DNA of 64,000 nucleotides from Irineochytrium annulatum (GCA_027600665.1 JADGJL010000004.1:62001-126000); one strand, 5' to 3'. Counted from the stretch's first letter, positions 14,107-23,702 are shown. The notes: a model not told the origin generated them from the sequence alone. Numbers and translations are program-made.

Positions 14107-16131
14107 TTAAATCTCAAACTCAACACTACCATTTCCGCTTAACTCAAAAGGACCTGGTGTGACATCTGCATCCGGTCTCTTTGTTCCGAAAAAGTCGGAG
14201 TCAAAATGATATGGAGTGCTGTCTGGTTCCTCATACTTCATATCGGCGTGATAAGTCTTTCCAAGCAGATCTGTGGTAACTAACATTGCAGTGGTTCCCC
14301 GAAGCAATTCGGGCTCATGAATCTGAATGTGCACCTTACCTAACGCAGGATCAATCTCAACGTTTATGCCTTTCTGAGCATAGATATTCGCATCTGGTTC
14401 ATGAGTGCTTGAAACCGCATAGTTAAGATATACATTTCCACCCATAGCTACCGGAAGAACGGCATTGCCTATAAAGAAATCCTTCGCGGCATCGCCAAGT
14501 TCCATAAGCTCCTCTTTGGTGTATTCCCACCATCTCTTATCTTTCACATCAGGATGTTGATCGTAGCCACCAAGTCCCACAGCATGCAGATAACATATGG
14601 AATTGTCCGGAACCCCGTCCATAACCGTCTTTCCGTCCTCTCCAACTTCATCCCTTGGTTTAAGGGGAAGATGCTCAAAGAAGGTAATCGGAACAGGTTC
14701 TTTATTCCCATCGTTATCACCCAAGAAGATATTGTTGTAGTACCTGTCATCGCCTCCAGTGATATTGGAGTATCCGGCCATGGCCGTCTCGTGAGGGAAA
14801 TGATATGGCGTGATACGTGTAATTTCGGAACGAACCACAAATCGACCTGCAAACAAATTATGAGCAAATGCCCCGCCCTGAGCCATATTTCTGAAATTCA
14901 TCGGAGATAGAAATAGATTGTGATCGACCATATATGGACCATGGCACACCTCAACGAAGAGGTCCTCGGAAATGTTGTCAAAAAATACATTACGGCTGAT
15001 GCGAGTGCCCTGAGCCTGCCAGTCCAGCCAAAGCGCACGGTAACAGCTATAGATGATATTCTCATTCATCTGAGTATCCAGTGCAGCATGCAGTTTAATT
15101 CCCGCGACTTCGGCACCATGTCTGAGTCGTTTGTGGTGAATATTATAGATACGGTTCTGGTAAATGCGGCTGAAGGCTGCTCCCATATGGCCCACAATAC
15201 CAGCCTGTTCACAATCATGAATCACATTACCTCGAACGATGTGACTACCGACGCGATCTTTATGCCAGCCGGAGCGTAATGCTCGTAAAATAACCTCCTG
15301 CTCCCGTTGAGTACCGCCTTTACTACGCTTCTCTATAGACCTGCTGTGACCTGTGCCGATTTCGGTACCCAGGCTAATCCCAACGCACTTGGATTCACTG
15401 ATGATATTGTTCTCAATAATCCAACCCTTGCTCCAGTGGGGTCCAATCAAACCTTCCTGGTAGTCTGTAGGTGGTGCCCATTGAGGAGAAGCTTGGCGAA
15501 GTGTGAAACCACTTACGGTTATGTAGTTCAGTCCCGGTTGTTCAGGCCAGAAGCAATAAGGACGTACATTAATTTCTACATTTTCCGTACGAGGATCTTT
15601 TCCGCCAAAGTTGGCCCAGATTTTGGTTGTCGTAGAACCCACTTCCGCATACCATTTCAACAGTGAATCCTTGGGATATTTGGCTTCAGGCCAAATTTCA
15701 GGATTGTGAACGCTTTCAACACTATTGCTCTCATACAATGATTTCCCATCCAGATAGACATCCCCGAGATGAACTGGGAAAGGCCCGTCAAATAACCAGT
15801 CTCCACTGAGCTCAACCTCAAAGGGATTACGGACGGAAAAGATGGAATTGAGCACTTCTGTGCTCCAAATATGGTCTCCTTCAGATTGCCAACTAGTAAT
15901 CCGATCAGCTCCTGTTATCACGACTTCCCCATCTCCCGCGGATCGATATACGATTCGATGCTCCGCTGTTCCTCCATTCACCGGGTTAACCCATTCCCTG
16001 TATACTCCCGCATGAACAATAACGGTATCACCAGCCATGGCATGAGCCGCAGCGCGTGATATGGTACGAAGGGGTTGATCTGCTGTTCCTTTTCCTTGAT
16101 CATTCCCATGGTTGGATACATGATATTCCAT
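14107..16131 (-). CDS. GH120-family beta-xylosidase-like right-handed beta-helix enzyme
   Basis: A 674-residue cytoplasmic protein without signal peptide. From memory it aligns along its length with the GH120 xylosidase XylC of Thermoanaerobacterium: MEYHV start, AMAGDTVIVHAGVYREWV, HLGDVYLDGKSLYE, FTLRQASPQWAPPTDYQEGLIGPHWSKGW, and the active-site block WLDWQAQGTR...LFVEVCHGPY. Asp370 (WLDW) and Glu394 (FVEV) correspond to the nucleophile and general acid. Such enzymes release xylose from short xylo-oligosaccharides. Parallel beta-helix turns fill about residues 200-460. The start has AAGGAGAG upstream on the minus strand. It stands alone, with no transporter or regulator adjacent. Confidence 0.85.
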   Translation of the reverse strand: MEYHVSNHGNDQGKGTADQPLRTISRAAAHAMAGDTVIVHAGVYREWVNPVNGGTAEHRIVYRSAGDGEVVITGADRITSWQSEGDHIWSTEVLNSIFSVRNPFEVELSGDWLFDGPFPVHLGDVYLDGKSLYESNSVESVHNPEIWPEAKYPKDSLLKWYAEVGSTTTKIWANFGGKDPRTENVEINVRPYCFWPEQPGLNYITVSGFTLRQASPQWAPPTDYQEGLIGPHWSKGWIIENNIISESKCVGISLGTEIGTGHSRSIEKRSKGGTQREQEVILRALRSGWHKDRVGSHIVRGNVIHDCEQAGIVGHMGAAFSRIYQNRIYNIHHKRLRHGAEVAGIKLHAALDTQMNENIIYSCYRALWLDWQAQGTRISRNVFFDNISEDLFVEVCHGPYMVDHNLFLSPMNFRNMAQGGAFAHNLFAGRFVVRSEITRITPYHFPHETAMAGYSNITGGDDRYYNNIFLGDNDGNKEPVPITFFEHLPLKPRDEVGEDGKTVMDGVPDNSICYLHAVGLGGYDQHPDVKDKRWWEYTKEELMELGDAAKDFFIGNAVLPVAMGGNVYLNYAVSSTHEPDANIYAQKGINVEIDPALGKVHIQIHEPELLRGTTAMLVTTDLLGKTYHADMKYEEPDSTPYHFDSDFFGTKRPDADVTPGPFELSGNGSVEFEI

Positions 16132-16402
16132 AACAACTCTCCTTCTATTCGAAAATGTTTGTTGTATCTCGTTATTATACTAGAAAATAAATGTAATGGG
16201 AGAGATAGGAAATCAGATGCTAGACCAAATTGATTTTAATATAAGGTAAACCACATCACTACGCTATGAGGTTGTGTTTTTTGCCTTTTGAGGCTTTAGC
16301 TATTGTTAAAAGCTATAACCAGCCATGTTTTTTTCATATAACATACTATCTTTCCAATCATGCTATACTCAGTGAACCAAAAAGTTAGAAGGAGTAATAA
16401 CT

Positions 16403-17488
16403 ATGATACCATTTCGTAATGATCATGTAGGTAGCTTTCTACGTCCTGCAAGCTTAAGTCAGGCACGTGAACAATATAAATCAGGCAACATCACATATGA
16501 AGAATTAAGAGCTGTGGAAGATCAAGAGATTATTCGAATCATTGAAAAGCAGAAGGAAAATGGCGTATTGGCCGTTACGGATGGCGAATTCCGTAGAAGC
16601 TGGTGGCATTTCGATTTTCTGGGTGGCTTGGATGGCGTAGAGTTGTATGAGCAAATAGACGGACCAAAATTCCATAACATGCAGACTCGCAAGGGCGGGA
16701 TTCGTGTTGTTGGTAAAGTAGATTTTTCGAGTCATCCTTTTGTTAAGGATTTTGAATTTTTGAAAAAGCATGCAGGTGACGCTCTCGCGAAACAGACCAT
16801 TCCAAGTCCGAACATGCTTCTATATCGGTTGGAAAATGGCGCCAATATCTATACGGACCGGGAGCAATTCCTTCAGGATACGATTGCGGCGTATCAAAAA
16901 GCCATTCAAGCCTTCTATGATGCGGGATGTCGATACCTGCAATTAGATGATACTGCTTGGGCAGATCTATTCTCAGAAGCTGGTCATGATAAGCTGCGTG
17001 CCAAAGGTCTGGAACCGGCGGAAGAGTTGAAAACGATGCAGCGAATGATTAACGAGACTCTGGCTCATAAACCGACAGATTTAGTTGTGACGATGCATAT
17101 TTGTCGTGGTAACTATAAATCAAATTATTTCTCAACGGGTGGTTACGAGTACGCTTCTGAAGTTATCTTTGGAGGTTTAAACGTAGATGGATTATTCCTG
17201 GAATTTGATGATGAGCGCTCAGGTGGTTTTGAGCCATTACAATATGTGAATCGAAAAGATTTGAAAATCGTGCTTGGTTTACTCACATCGAAAACAGGCG
17301 AGTTAGAGGATAAAGAACAGATTAAAGTCCGAATTGCTGAGGCGGCAACTTATGTTCCTCTTGAGCAACTCTGTTTGAGCCCACAATGTGGTTTCTCATC
17401 TACAGAAGAAGGCAATATTCTAACGGAAGAACAACAATGGCGTAAACTTCGTTATGTGAAGGAAATTGCAGAAGAAGTTTGGAAATAA
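16403..17488 (+). CDS. MetE-like cobalamin-independent methionine synthase family protein (YxjG type)
   Basis: 361 residues, equal to the C-terminal catalytic half of MetE and similar in size to B. subtilis YxjG/YxjH. It begins PFRNDHVGSFLRP, the family hallmark. Zinc ligands are probably His232 and Cys234 in MHICRGNYKS, the Glu in EFDDERSGGFEPL and the Cys in LSPQCGFSS. These proteins transfer methyl groups to homocysteine or a related thiol; the methyl donor of the short forms is not settled. ATG 16403 has AGAAGGAG upstream. It is followed after 28 bases by an aldehyde dehydrogenase gene. No S-box or T-box leader was found upstream. Confidence 0.85.
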   Translation: MIPFRNDHVGSFLRPASLSQAREQYKSGNITYEELRAVEDQEIIRIIEKQKENGVLAVTDGEFRRSWWHFDFLGGLDGVELYEQIDGPKFHNMQTRKGGIRVVGKVDFSSHPFVKDFEFLKKHAGDALAKQTIPSPNMLLYRLENGANIYTDREQFLQDTIAAYQKAIQAFYDAGCRYLQLDDTAWADLFSEAGHDKLRAKGLEPAEELKTMQRMINETLAHKPTDLVVTMHICRGNYKSNYFSTGGYEYASEVIFGGLNVDGLFLEFDDERSGGFEPLQYVNRKDLKIVLGLLTSKTGELEDKEQIKVRIAEAATYVPLEQLCLSPQCGFSSTEEGNILTEEQQWRKLRYVKEIAEEVWK

Positions 17489-17516
17489 TCCATCTAAATA
17501 ACGGAGGGGATCTAAA

Positions 17517-19007
17517 ATGACGATCCAAGCAGACCAAGAGACAGTTATCGTTGAAGCAATCATTAATGGTCAGAATGTAAAATCCCTTTCGCAGTTAGCA
17601 AAAGAGAATCCGGCCAACCCAACGGAGATCGTAGGTTATTTCCCTATCACTACAAAAGAACAAGCCGTTGAAGCGATTGAAGCGGCGGCAGGGGCTTTTA
17701 AAACATGGAAGCAGACCTCTATTGATGAACGCATTATCATGATGCGCAAGGCGATCGAGAAGATTAGAGCTGCTGAGAATGAAATTGTACATTTGCTGTC
17801 CAGAGAGCATGGCAAGCCCCTGTATGATGCGCACGGTGAAATTTATGTTTCGTTAATGTGGATGGAGTTTGCTTGTAATGAAGTTACATCGGCTCTACAG
17901 GAAGAGATACGAGAGCATGAGAATGGTAAAACAATTCTTTCCTATGATCCAATGGGTGTGGTGGCAGCGATTAGCCCATGGAACTATCCCATTGCTTTAT
18001 CTACGATTAAGATCGCTCCTGCCTTACTTGCGGGCAACACGATTGTGCTTAAACCAAGCCCATTTGCGCCACTAGCGGCGGCGAAGGTGGCTGAGATTAT
18101 TGCGAGTGAATTCCCGGCTGGAGTAATTAATGTCGTTCATGGTGATGCGGATGTGGGCGTTGAACTGACTACGAATCCTCATGTTACGAAGATCGCCTTT
18201 ACAGGAGGGACCGCAACCGCTAAGCATATTATCAGAGCAGCTTCAGAAACGATTAAGGATATGACGCTTGAGCTTGGTGGTAATGATGCGGCGATTTTCT
18301 TGGAAAGCTTCGATGTTCATGATGAACGAGCCATGCGCCGGATTGTCATTTCTAATTTCTTAACGACAGGACAGATCTGTATGATCGCCAAACGTGTGTA
18401 TGTACACCGTTCCATTTATGATGAATTTGTGGAAAAATATATAGAGGCGGCGAATCGTTGGATTCGAATTGGTGATCCATTGGATTCAAATACGACGGTA
18501 GGTCCGGTTAATAACCTGAAGCAGAGAGATGTCGTGCTTGGTTTGGTTGAAGATGCGCAAAAGCGCGGCGCTACGGTCATTCCTCTCGGCCAAATTTTGG
18601 ATCAGAAGCTGTTTGACCAAGGTTACTTCTTACAACCTACGCTTGTTTTGGATTGCGATGTTCATGATCCGATTGTCGTGGAAGAACAGTTTGGTCCTAC
18701 GGTTCCGATTCTGCCATTTGACGATGAAGAGCAGGTTATTCAACTGCACAATGAGAGCATATATGGATTGACGAGTTCGGTGTGGGGCAAAGAAGAGGAT
18801 GCCATCTCCGTTGCACGTCAACTTGAAGCCGGAACGACGATGATTAATACCGCTGCTGTGCAGGGACTCGACGTTCGGTTCCCTTTCGGTGGCTTTAAGC
18901 AATCGGGTATTGGCCGTGAATACGGCGCGGAGGGGATCCGTACGTATACCGAAAAGCATGTCATCAACGTTCCAAAGACACTGGATCTTCCGTATATCCC
19001 AGAATAA
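17517..19007 (+). CDS. NAD(P)-dependent aldehyde dehydrogenase (succinate-semialdehyde dehydrogenase-like)
   Basis: A 496-residue ALDH-superfamily enzyme oxidising an aldehyde to the acid. Catalytic features are present: Asn156 in SPWNYP, the cofactor loop FTGGTATAKHI, Glu252 in LELGGND and nucleophile Cys288 in TTGQICM. The C-terminal PFGGFKQSGIGREYG is conserved. A short extra N-terminus (about 40 residues) is normal for the GabD-like group. It is 28 bases downstream of the MetE-like gene with AGGGGA as ribosome site, so they form a two-gene unit ended by a terminator. The substrate is not determinable from sequence. Confidence 0.9.
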   Translation: MTIQADQETVIVEAIINGQNVKSLSQLAKENPANPTEIVGYFPITTKEQAVEAIEAAAGAFKTWKQTSIDERIIMMRKAIEKIRAAENEIVHLLSREHGKPLYDAHGEIYVSLMWMEFACNEVTSALQEEIREHENGKTILSYDPMGVVAAISPWNYPIALSTIKIAPALLAGNTIVLKPSPFAPLAAAKVAEIIASEFPAGVINVVHGDADVGVELTTNPHVTKIAFTGGTATAKHIIRAASETIKDMTLELGGNDAAIFLESFDVHDERAMRRIVISNFLTTGQICMIAKRVYVHRSIYDEFVEKYIEAANRWIRIGDPLDSNTTVGPVNNLKQRDVVLGLVEDAQKRGATVIPLGQILDQKLFDQGYFLQPTLVLDCDVHDPIVVEEQFGPTVPILPFDDEEQVIQLHNESIYGLTSSVWGKEEDAISVARQLEAGTTMINTAAVQGLDVRFPFGGFKQSGIGREYGAEGIRTYTEKHVINVPKTLDLPYIPE

Positions 19008-19093
19008 TAGGTATTAATCTTATAGCATACAAACATGCATCGTACAGGAATGAATATGATGTGAAATGAAAACTTAATTTAAGCTCTACACTT

Positions 19094-19140
19094 GCGCTTT
19101 GTTACTGATCTGTAAAATCAGTAGACAGGGCGCTTTTTTT
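19094..19140 (+). terminator. Terminator after the aldehyde dehydrogenase gene
   Basis: GCGC ... ACTGAT pairs with ATCAGT ... GCGC, followed by seven T. Confidence 0.8.
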
Positions 19141-19306
19141 GTTAAGCTATATTATTAAAATTTTCAATGCCTTTGGAACACACTGTATGTATCACCTAAG
19201 TATTCACCTCATGTGGTAATATAAGTGAGTGAGTACATATTCTGAATTTTGAAAATGAAAAGATCAACATGAATACGAGACATCAATGAATAGGGAGTGA
19301 TTGGAA

Positions 19307-20560
19307 GTGAGTCAGTTTCTTCAGATGGGAGCAAATACAACTTTAAGTTCGGCAAAAGGGAGTATCAAGATTAGCCACGAGATGTCAAATTCCATCGATG
19401 TTTCATTAACAGCCTTCCTTTTAACCGATTCGGACAAGGTACAAGGAGATAGCGGGATCATCTTTTACAATCAACCAACAAGTTCGACAGGTGTAGCCAC
19501 GCTTATACCATCTGAGCAAGTGGGCAATACCAAAGTACATAGAATACATTTCGATATGGATAAAGTCCCTGATGGGATAAGCAAAATAGCAATAACACTG
19601 ACAGAGGATCATAACACAGGATTTTCGAATGTGAAAAAGCTGACAGCCGAAATATGTACGGACAATACGATTATTCAGTTATCACCATCCAATTTCACGA
19701 GCGAAAATGGAATCGTAGTTCTCGAATTATACCTAAGGAATGGGCAAACAAAGGCGAAATCGATCTGGCGTGGATTTAATTCCGGACTTGAAGGCTTATG
19801 TAAAAACTATGGTGTTGAGGTTGAAGCAGATGAGCCACAGAAGTCTTCCCCACCTCAAATTACTCCAAATGAAGCATCAAAAGGACCTGATGCGACTGTA
19901 GCAACCGCTACCGCAGATCAAAAAAATAATCAACCATCCAAGTCATCTTTAAACCTTCAAAAAGTAACGGGTAAGATTAACCTCGAGAAAGGGCAAAAGT
20001 CAGTACTCATTGATAAGACACCAGAGATTACGGCTACGGTATCATGGGAGACCGGGACAGATTATGATATCTACGCTTTGGTCTACAATAAGGATGGAAA
20101 GCAGATTGATGTGGCGATGTTTGGTGCGAAGGGTGTACCGCCTCTTCAAAGCTTGGGTAACGGGGCCGTAGAACATATGGGCGATGTGGGGAGAAGCAAC
20201 CAAGCCATGAAGACAGAGGTTATCAAATTAAGATTAAAAGATGATATTCTCGCGGTTGTTCCTGTCGTTTACTCAGCTCAATCCAATGGGACCGGATCAT
20301 TTTACAGATATAAGGTGTCGATGAGTATAGATAATCATGAGGGGACCTCTGTTACGATCTCGTCCAAGAATGCCAATAATAATGATAAGATTTATACCTG
20401 TGTTCCAGGAATACTCTATAACACGCCAGACGGCGTAATAATCAGTCCATTGGAGCTATACAGTAAACCGAATTCAGAATTCAGGCCTAAGCTCAAGATG
20501 GGATCTTCCAAAATGGTAGAAGTGATCATGGATAAAGGGCCGATGAATAACTATAAGTAG
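19307..20560 (+). CDS. Two-domain TerD-family stress protein
   Basis: 417 residues. The first TerD domain (about 1-165) has DVSLTAFLLTDSDKVQGDSGIIFYNQP, VHRIHFDMDKVPDGISKIAITLTED and AKSIWRGFNSGLEGLCKNYGVEVE. A proline/alanine/threonine linker (about 170-215) joins a second, divergent TerD-like domain (about 220-415) with ATVSWETGTDYDIYALVYNKDG and the metal-site-like MGDVGR. TerD proteins bind calcium and take part in envelope-stress or tellurite resistance clusters. No terC, terB or other ter genes are adjacent, so this is an orphan. GTG 19307 is chosen (AGGGAG upstream) over TTG 19301; both are possible. Confidence 0.82.
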   Translation: MSQFLQMGANTTLSSAKGSIKISHEMSNSIDVSLTAFLLTDSDKVQGDSGIIFYNQPTSSTGVATLIPSEQVGNTKVHRIHFDMDKVPDGISKIAITLTEDHNTGFSNVKKLTAEICTDNTIIQLSPSNFTSENGIVVLELYLRNGQTKAKSIWRGFNSGLEGLCKNYGVEVEADEPQKSSPPQITPNEASKGPDATVATATADQKNNQPSKSSLNLQKVTGKINLEKGQKSVLIDKTPEITATVSWETGTDYDIYALVYNKDGKQIDVAMFGAKGVPPLQSLGNGAVEHMGDVGRSNQAMKTEVIKLRLKDDILAVVPVVYSAQSNGTGSFYRYKVSMSIDNHEGTSVTISSKNANNNDKIYTCVPGILYNTPDGVIISPLELYSKPNSEFRPKLKMGSSKMVEVIMDKGPMNNYK

Positions 20561-20624
20561 AATGGTTCGTTCAAGTTAACTGCCCCACAAATCCGTGCAT
20601 GAAATGTCGGATGTGAACATGTAT

Positions 20625-20656
20625 AGAAGGCCATCCTTTAGAGGATGGCCTTCTGA
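20625..20656 (+). terminator. Terminator after the TerD-like gene
   Basis: Twelve-base perfect stem AGAAGGCCATCC/GGATGGCCTTCT around TTTAGA; only a short T-run (CTTTTC). Confidence 0.75.
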
Positions 20657-20828
20657 CTTTTCGTTACAATCAACATGGTAAAACATACTACAAGTAGCGA
20701 GAATTTTTACAGGGCTATGTAAAGTTCGAAAACGTAAATATAATGCGCCGAATGGATGTATCGCCGATCAATTAAACATGGAAGAGTTTACTGGTTGGCC
20801 ACGAGATGTTAGGCGAATATTGTAAAGT

Positions 20829-21068
20829 TTATCCCACGCCATCACTTTCTAACAGGGAGTAAAAATTATCGCGGTCTTCATCATCGAATTTGCCAAGCGT
20901 CCGCACCTTAACCATTTCATGCCCGCCAAACAGGTCGATCTCCTCGCCATAACTGTTGTAGAGAGCAATCATATTGCCATCCTGATTCATCTCCATATAC
21001 CCGTAACAAGTTGCCTCAGGCACTTCACCATAAAAGAGCAAAAATTGGATTTTATCCACGCTGTTCAT
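20829..21068 (-). CDS. Small hypothetical protein (79 aa)
   Basis: An acidic small protein with an alternating beta-strand pattern (KIQFLLFYGEVPEATCYGYMEMNQDGNMIALYNSYGEEIDLFGG) ending in a DDEDRDNFYSLLES helix. There is no signal peptide. ATG 21068 is preceded by AAAGGAGC on the minus strand, which makes translation likely. It stands alone between the TerD-like and AraC genes. I do not recognise the family. Confidence 0.65.
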   Translation of the reverse strand: MNSVDKIQFLLFYGEVPEATCYGYMEMNQDGNMIALYNSYGEEIDLFGGHEMVKVRTLGKFDDEDRDNFYSLLESDGVG

Positions 21069-21409
21069 GTAGAGCTCCTTTCTTCATTCCTCATCAATCT
21101 GAACAATATTTTACGTGATATCGGATGAATTGAAAAAAGTGATATTGCCCTGCATATCCGGAGATTCATTACTGTATAGAAAGCATAAGGGGGGCTCGCT
21201 CGTTATATCGCTCATTCGCACATTATTTCTTGACGAGAGGGAATTTGGGGAGTACTATAACGTGCCGGTTTTTCAAGAAGGTTGATCTTAAACCGAACAG
21301 GCTTGCACAGTGCACAGAAATTAAGGATTTGGAGAGGTGCTTATCCAACATCTAACCCCAAAAAAGCATCTGGCACCCTCACTCTCTCACAGAGCAAAAA
21401 TCGAGGGCG
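21069..21409. other. Intergenic region, AraC terminator side
   Basis: No gene is seen. CAACATCTAAC near 21347 is complementary to GTTAGATGTT at 21409-21418 at the end of the araC-like gene, a weak long-loop terminator candidate. The rest shows no structure that I can support. Confidence 0.3.
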
Positions 21410-22171
21410 TTAGATGTTCTTGATCTGCAAATTTTTGCGATAGGAGCGCGGCGTTATGCCGCTCTCTCTTTTGAACATGTTGCAGAACTGAGCATCATTT
21501 ACGAATCCAGCCTCGGCGGAGACATCCGAGATGGACATCTGTGTGCTGGCAAGCAGATGCTTGGCGTAATCCAGGCGTTTGATCAGCATATATCGAGAAG
21601 GGGAGGCTCCGTATTTCTCTTTGAACAAATGCCGGAAGCGATCATAGCTGTAGCCGGACATATCAGCTAACATCTCGATGGAGAGACGTTGTGTGAAATG
21701 TTCATTCATATAAGCAAGCACATGCTGGAGTCGATCTCCGGAGAACAGAGGATACATACTGTTACCTCCACGATGAAGCAAGTGCAGTAACATGTGGTGC
21801 AGACGGTCGTTCAAGTAGCCCTGAGCTCCTTCACCCCGCCGTGTATATTCCGTGTTCAACTGTAGCATGTAGTTATGGATGCTACGCTCCCGGTCATCCT
21901 GATGCATGCCTTGCAGCTCGGCAATTTCAGACAAATCCGTTTGGAATCCAACGAAAAGCACCTCGGCGTCCCCCCGGTGATCCTCATCATGCTGTTGATG
22001 TGGCGCAATGAGTGCATAGGTTCCAGCCTGAAAATGGTAGCTATGCTCTCCAATCATGGATGTCCCATTTCCTTTAAAATAATAAATCAACTCATAACAT
22101 TCATGGTGATGAGGGATGATGTGTGTGAACCGGGCATGTTCGGCTCTGACAACATATAGAACTTGATCCAT
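21410..22171 (-). CDS. AraC-family transcriptional regulator with cupin sensor domain
   Basis: 253 residues. The N-terminal cupin-like domain (about 1-110; IPHHHECYELIYYFKGNGTSMIGEHSYHFQAGTYALIAPHQQHDE) probably senses a small molecule. The C-terminal part has two helix-turn-helix motifs (LSIEMLADMSGYSYDRFRHLFKEKYG and ISDVSAEAGFVNDAQFCNMFKRESGITPRSYR). It is transcribed divergently from the nucleoside transport operon, the typical arrangement for an activator of that operon. A good AGGGGGAAA ribosome site lies upstream. The ligand may be a nucleoside or a breakdown product, inferred only from context. Confidence 0.9.
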   Translation of the reverse strand: MDQVLYVVRAEHARFTHIIPHHHECYELIYYFKGNGTSMIGEHSYHFQAGTYALIAPHQQHDEDHRGDAEVLFVGFQTDLSEIAELQGMHQDDRERSIHNYMLQLNTEYTRRGEGAQGYLNDRLHHMLLHLLHRGGNSMYPLFSGDRLQHVLAYMNEHFTQRLSIEMLADMSGYSYDRFRHLFKEKYGASPSRYMLIKRLDYAKHLLASTQMSISDVSAEAGFVNDAQFCNMFKRESGITPRSYRKNLQIKNI

Positions 22172-22437
22172 TATTGTTTCCCCCTAATTTCGACAATTAG
22201 CCGAATCGTACAAAAAAGCGACCGAAATCATATAAATATAATGGCTTGATTTTGTTATGATCATACTCATAAACGAATGTTAAACGAAAGTAATTGTTTA
22301 TACGTTCGGTTATAGCAGTAAAGAAAACGCATTACATTTCAGAATTGGGTTGTGAATTACCTGATTTATAAATCTGGGCTGTAAGCACTACAGATTATCC
22401 ATGATTTTAACAACAAACAGGGGTGTGAGTAAAGAAC
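22172..22437. promoter_or_regulatory. Divergent promoter region of araC and the nucleoside operon, with PurBox-like sites
   Basis: ATAAACGAATGTT (22269-22281) and, inverted, GTTCGG with flanking TTAT (22304-22313) resemble two PurR PurBoxes (AWWWCCGAACWWT), matching 10 and 11 of 13 positions. The CGAA to TTCG spacing (27) is larger than the usual 24-25, so the assignment is weak. No purine riboswitch fold was seen. Confidence 0.3.
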
Positions 22438-23565
22438 ATGAAGAAGAATGCGTTGGTAATTTGTATGGTAGCGTTGTTGTTGCTTCTGTCCGCTTGTGGA
22501 GGTACGAAGGGTACAACTGGTGAAACGGGTTCAGCAGGAACGGACAACGGTGGCGAGCAGGCCGATCAACTGAAAGTGGTATTGCTGATTCCAGGCACAC
22601 TGGGAGACAAATCTTTCTTCGACGCTGCTAACCATGGTCTGGAGTTAGTTAAGTCCGAACTGGGCGCTCGTACCAAGGTCATTGAGATGGGTACAGACAA
22701 AACGAAGTGGGAGCCAACGTTTAACGATATTTCTGCTGAGGATTGGGACATCGTGATTTCAGGTGGTTCTGAAATTACAGAAATGTTTAATGCGGCTGCG
22801 GAGCAGCATTCGGATAAAACGTTCATCAACTACGATACAGACATCGAGGATGCCCCGGCAAATGTTTATAATATGTCCTATTCTACAAATGAAGTATCCT
22901 TCCTGGCGGGAGCGGTTGCGGCGCTCACAACCAAGTCGGACATGCCGAATGCCAACAAGGACAACCTGATCGGTTTCCTGGGCGGTATGGACATTCCCGG
23001 TATCAATGCTTTCCTCGTCGGTTACATTGAGGGAGCTAAGTACGTAGACCCGAATATTAAGGTCGCTGTATCTTATGCTGGCGATTTCGTCAATCCGGCC
23101 AAAGGAAAAGAGCTCTCCCTTATTCAATATAACTCGGGGGTTGATGTGATTTTCAACGTCGCGGGCGGTACAGGGCTGGGCATCTTTGATGCAGCCAAGG
23201 AAAAATCCAGGTATGCCATCGGCGTCGACTCTGATCAGGCCGCATTACTGCAAGAGACAGACCCCGCCAAGGCTAACCTTATCATTACCTCTGCGATCAA
23301 AAAAATTGATACAGCGATATTGGAAGCAGTGACCCAGGCGAAAGACGGCAAGCTGGAGACAGGAAAACGTCAGGTGATGGGCTTTGTAGAGAACGGTGTT
23401 GGCATTGCCGAGAATGATGTTTATACAAGTGTATTCCCTGCTGATCTGCAAGCGAAGGTAGAAGAGATCAAGAAGAAACTCGAAAACAAAGAAATTACCG
23501 TATCCAATGCAATGGGCATGGAGACATCAGAGATCGAAGCGATCCGTAATAGCGTGAAGCCATAA
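22438..23565 (+). CDS. nupN: BMP-family nucleoside-binding lipoprotein
   Basis: A 375-residue substrate-binding lipoprotein of an ABC importer. The signal peptide ends in LSAC (Cys20), then a G/T/E linker, then the periplasmic-binding-protein type I fold characteristic of basic membrane protein (BMP) receptors: LIPGTLGDKSFFDAANHGLE, WDIVISGGSEITEMF, FLAGAVAALTTKS, GFLGGMDIPGINAFLVGYIEGAKYV and IGVDSDQA. Related NupN and PnrA proteins bind purine and pyrimidine nucleosides. It heads an operon with ATPase, two permeases, a nucleoside hydrolase and an ADP-ribosylglycohydrolase-like gene, which strongly supports nucleoside import. Confidence 0.9.
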   Translation: MKKNALVICMVALLLLLSACGGTKGTTGETGSAGTDNGGEQADQLKVVLLIPGTLGDKSFFDAANHGLELVKSELGARTKVIEMGTDKTKWEPTFNDISAEDWDIVISGGSEITEMFNAAAEQHSDKTFINYDTDIEDAPANVYNMSYSTNEVSFLAGAVAALTTKSDMPNANKDNLIGFLGGMDIPGINAFLVGYIEGAKYVDPNIKVAVSYAGDFVNPAKGKELSLIQYNSGVDVIFNVAGGTGLGIFDAAKEKSRYAIGVDSDQAALLQETDPAKANLIITSAIKKIDTAILEAVTQAKDGKLETGKRQVMGFVENGVGIAENDVYTSVFPADLQAKVEEIKKKLENKEITVSNAMGMETSEIEAIRNSVKP

Positions 23566-23702
23566 GCTTTCCTTTTCTAAAGCATCATCATAGAGAAATA
23601 ACCGTGTTTATTGTTGTACAGCTGGAGATGTAGTCATGCAAATGGATGCATTTTCGGCTGTACATTTTTTGTGCAAACTGCCCGTAGAGAGGAGCAACCT
23701 AC

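Noticed and set aside
14821..14850. Further rlmH-end-like sequence (GAACCACAAATCG) inside the GH120 gene
   Set aside because: Only about half of the core matches, and it lies within conserved coding sequence.
14554..15666. Three plus-strand frames opposite the GH120 gene
   Set aside because: Antisense to a gene with continuous family similarity; no ribosome sites.
16132..16402. S-box or T-box leader before the MetE-like gene
   Set aside because: No kink-turn or T-box consensus and only a weak hairpin near 16250 with no matching aptamer.
22172..22437. Purine riboswitch in front of the nucleoside operon
   Set aside because: No three-stem purine aptamer core and no terminator hairpin before the lipoprotein gene.
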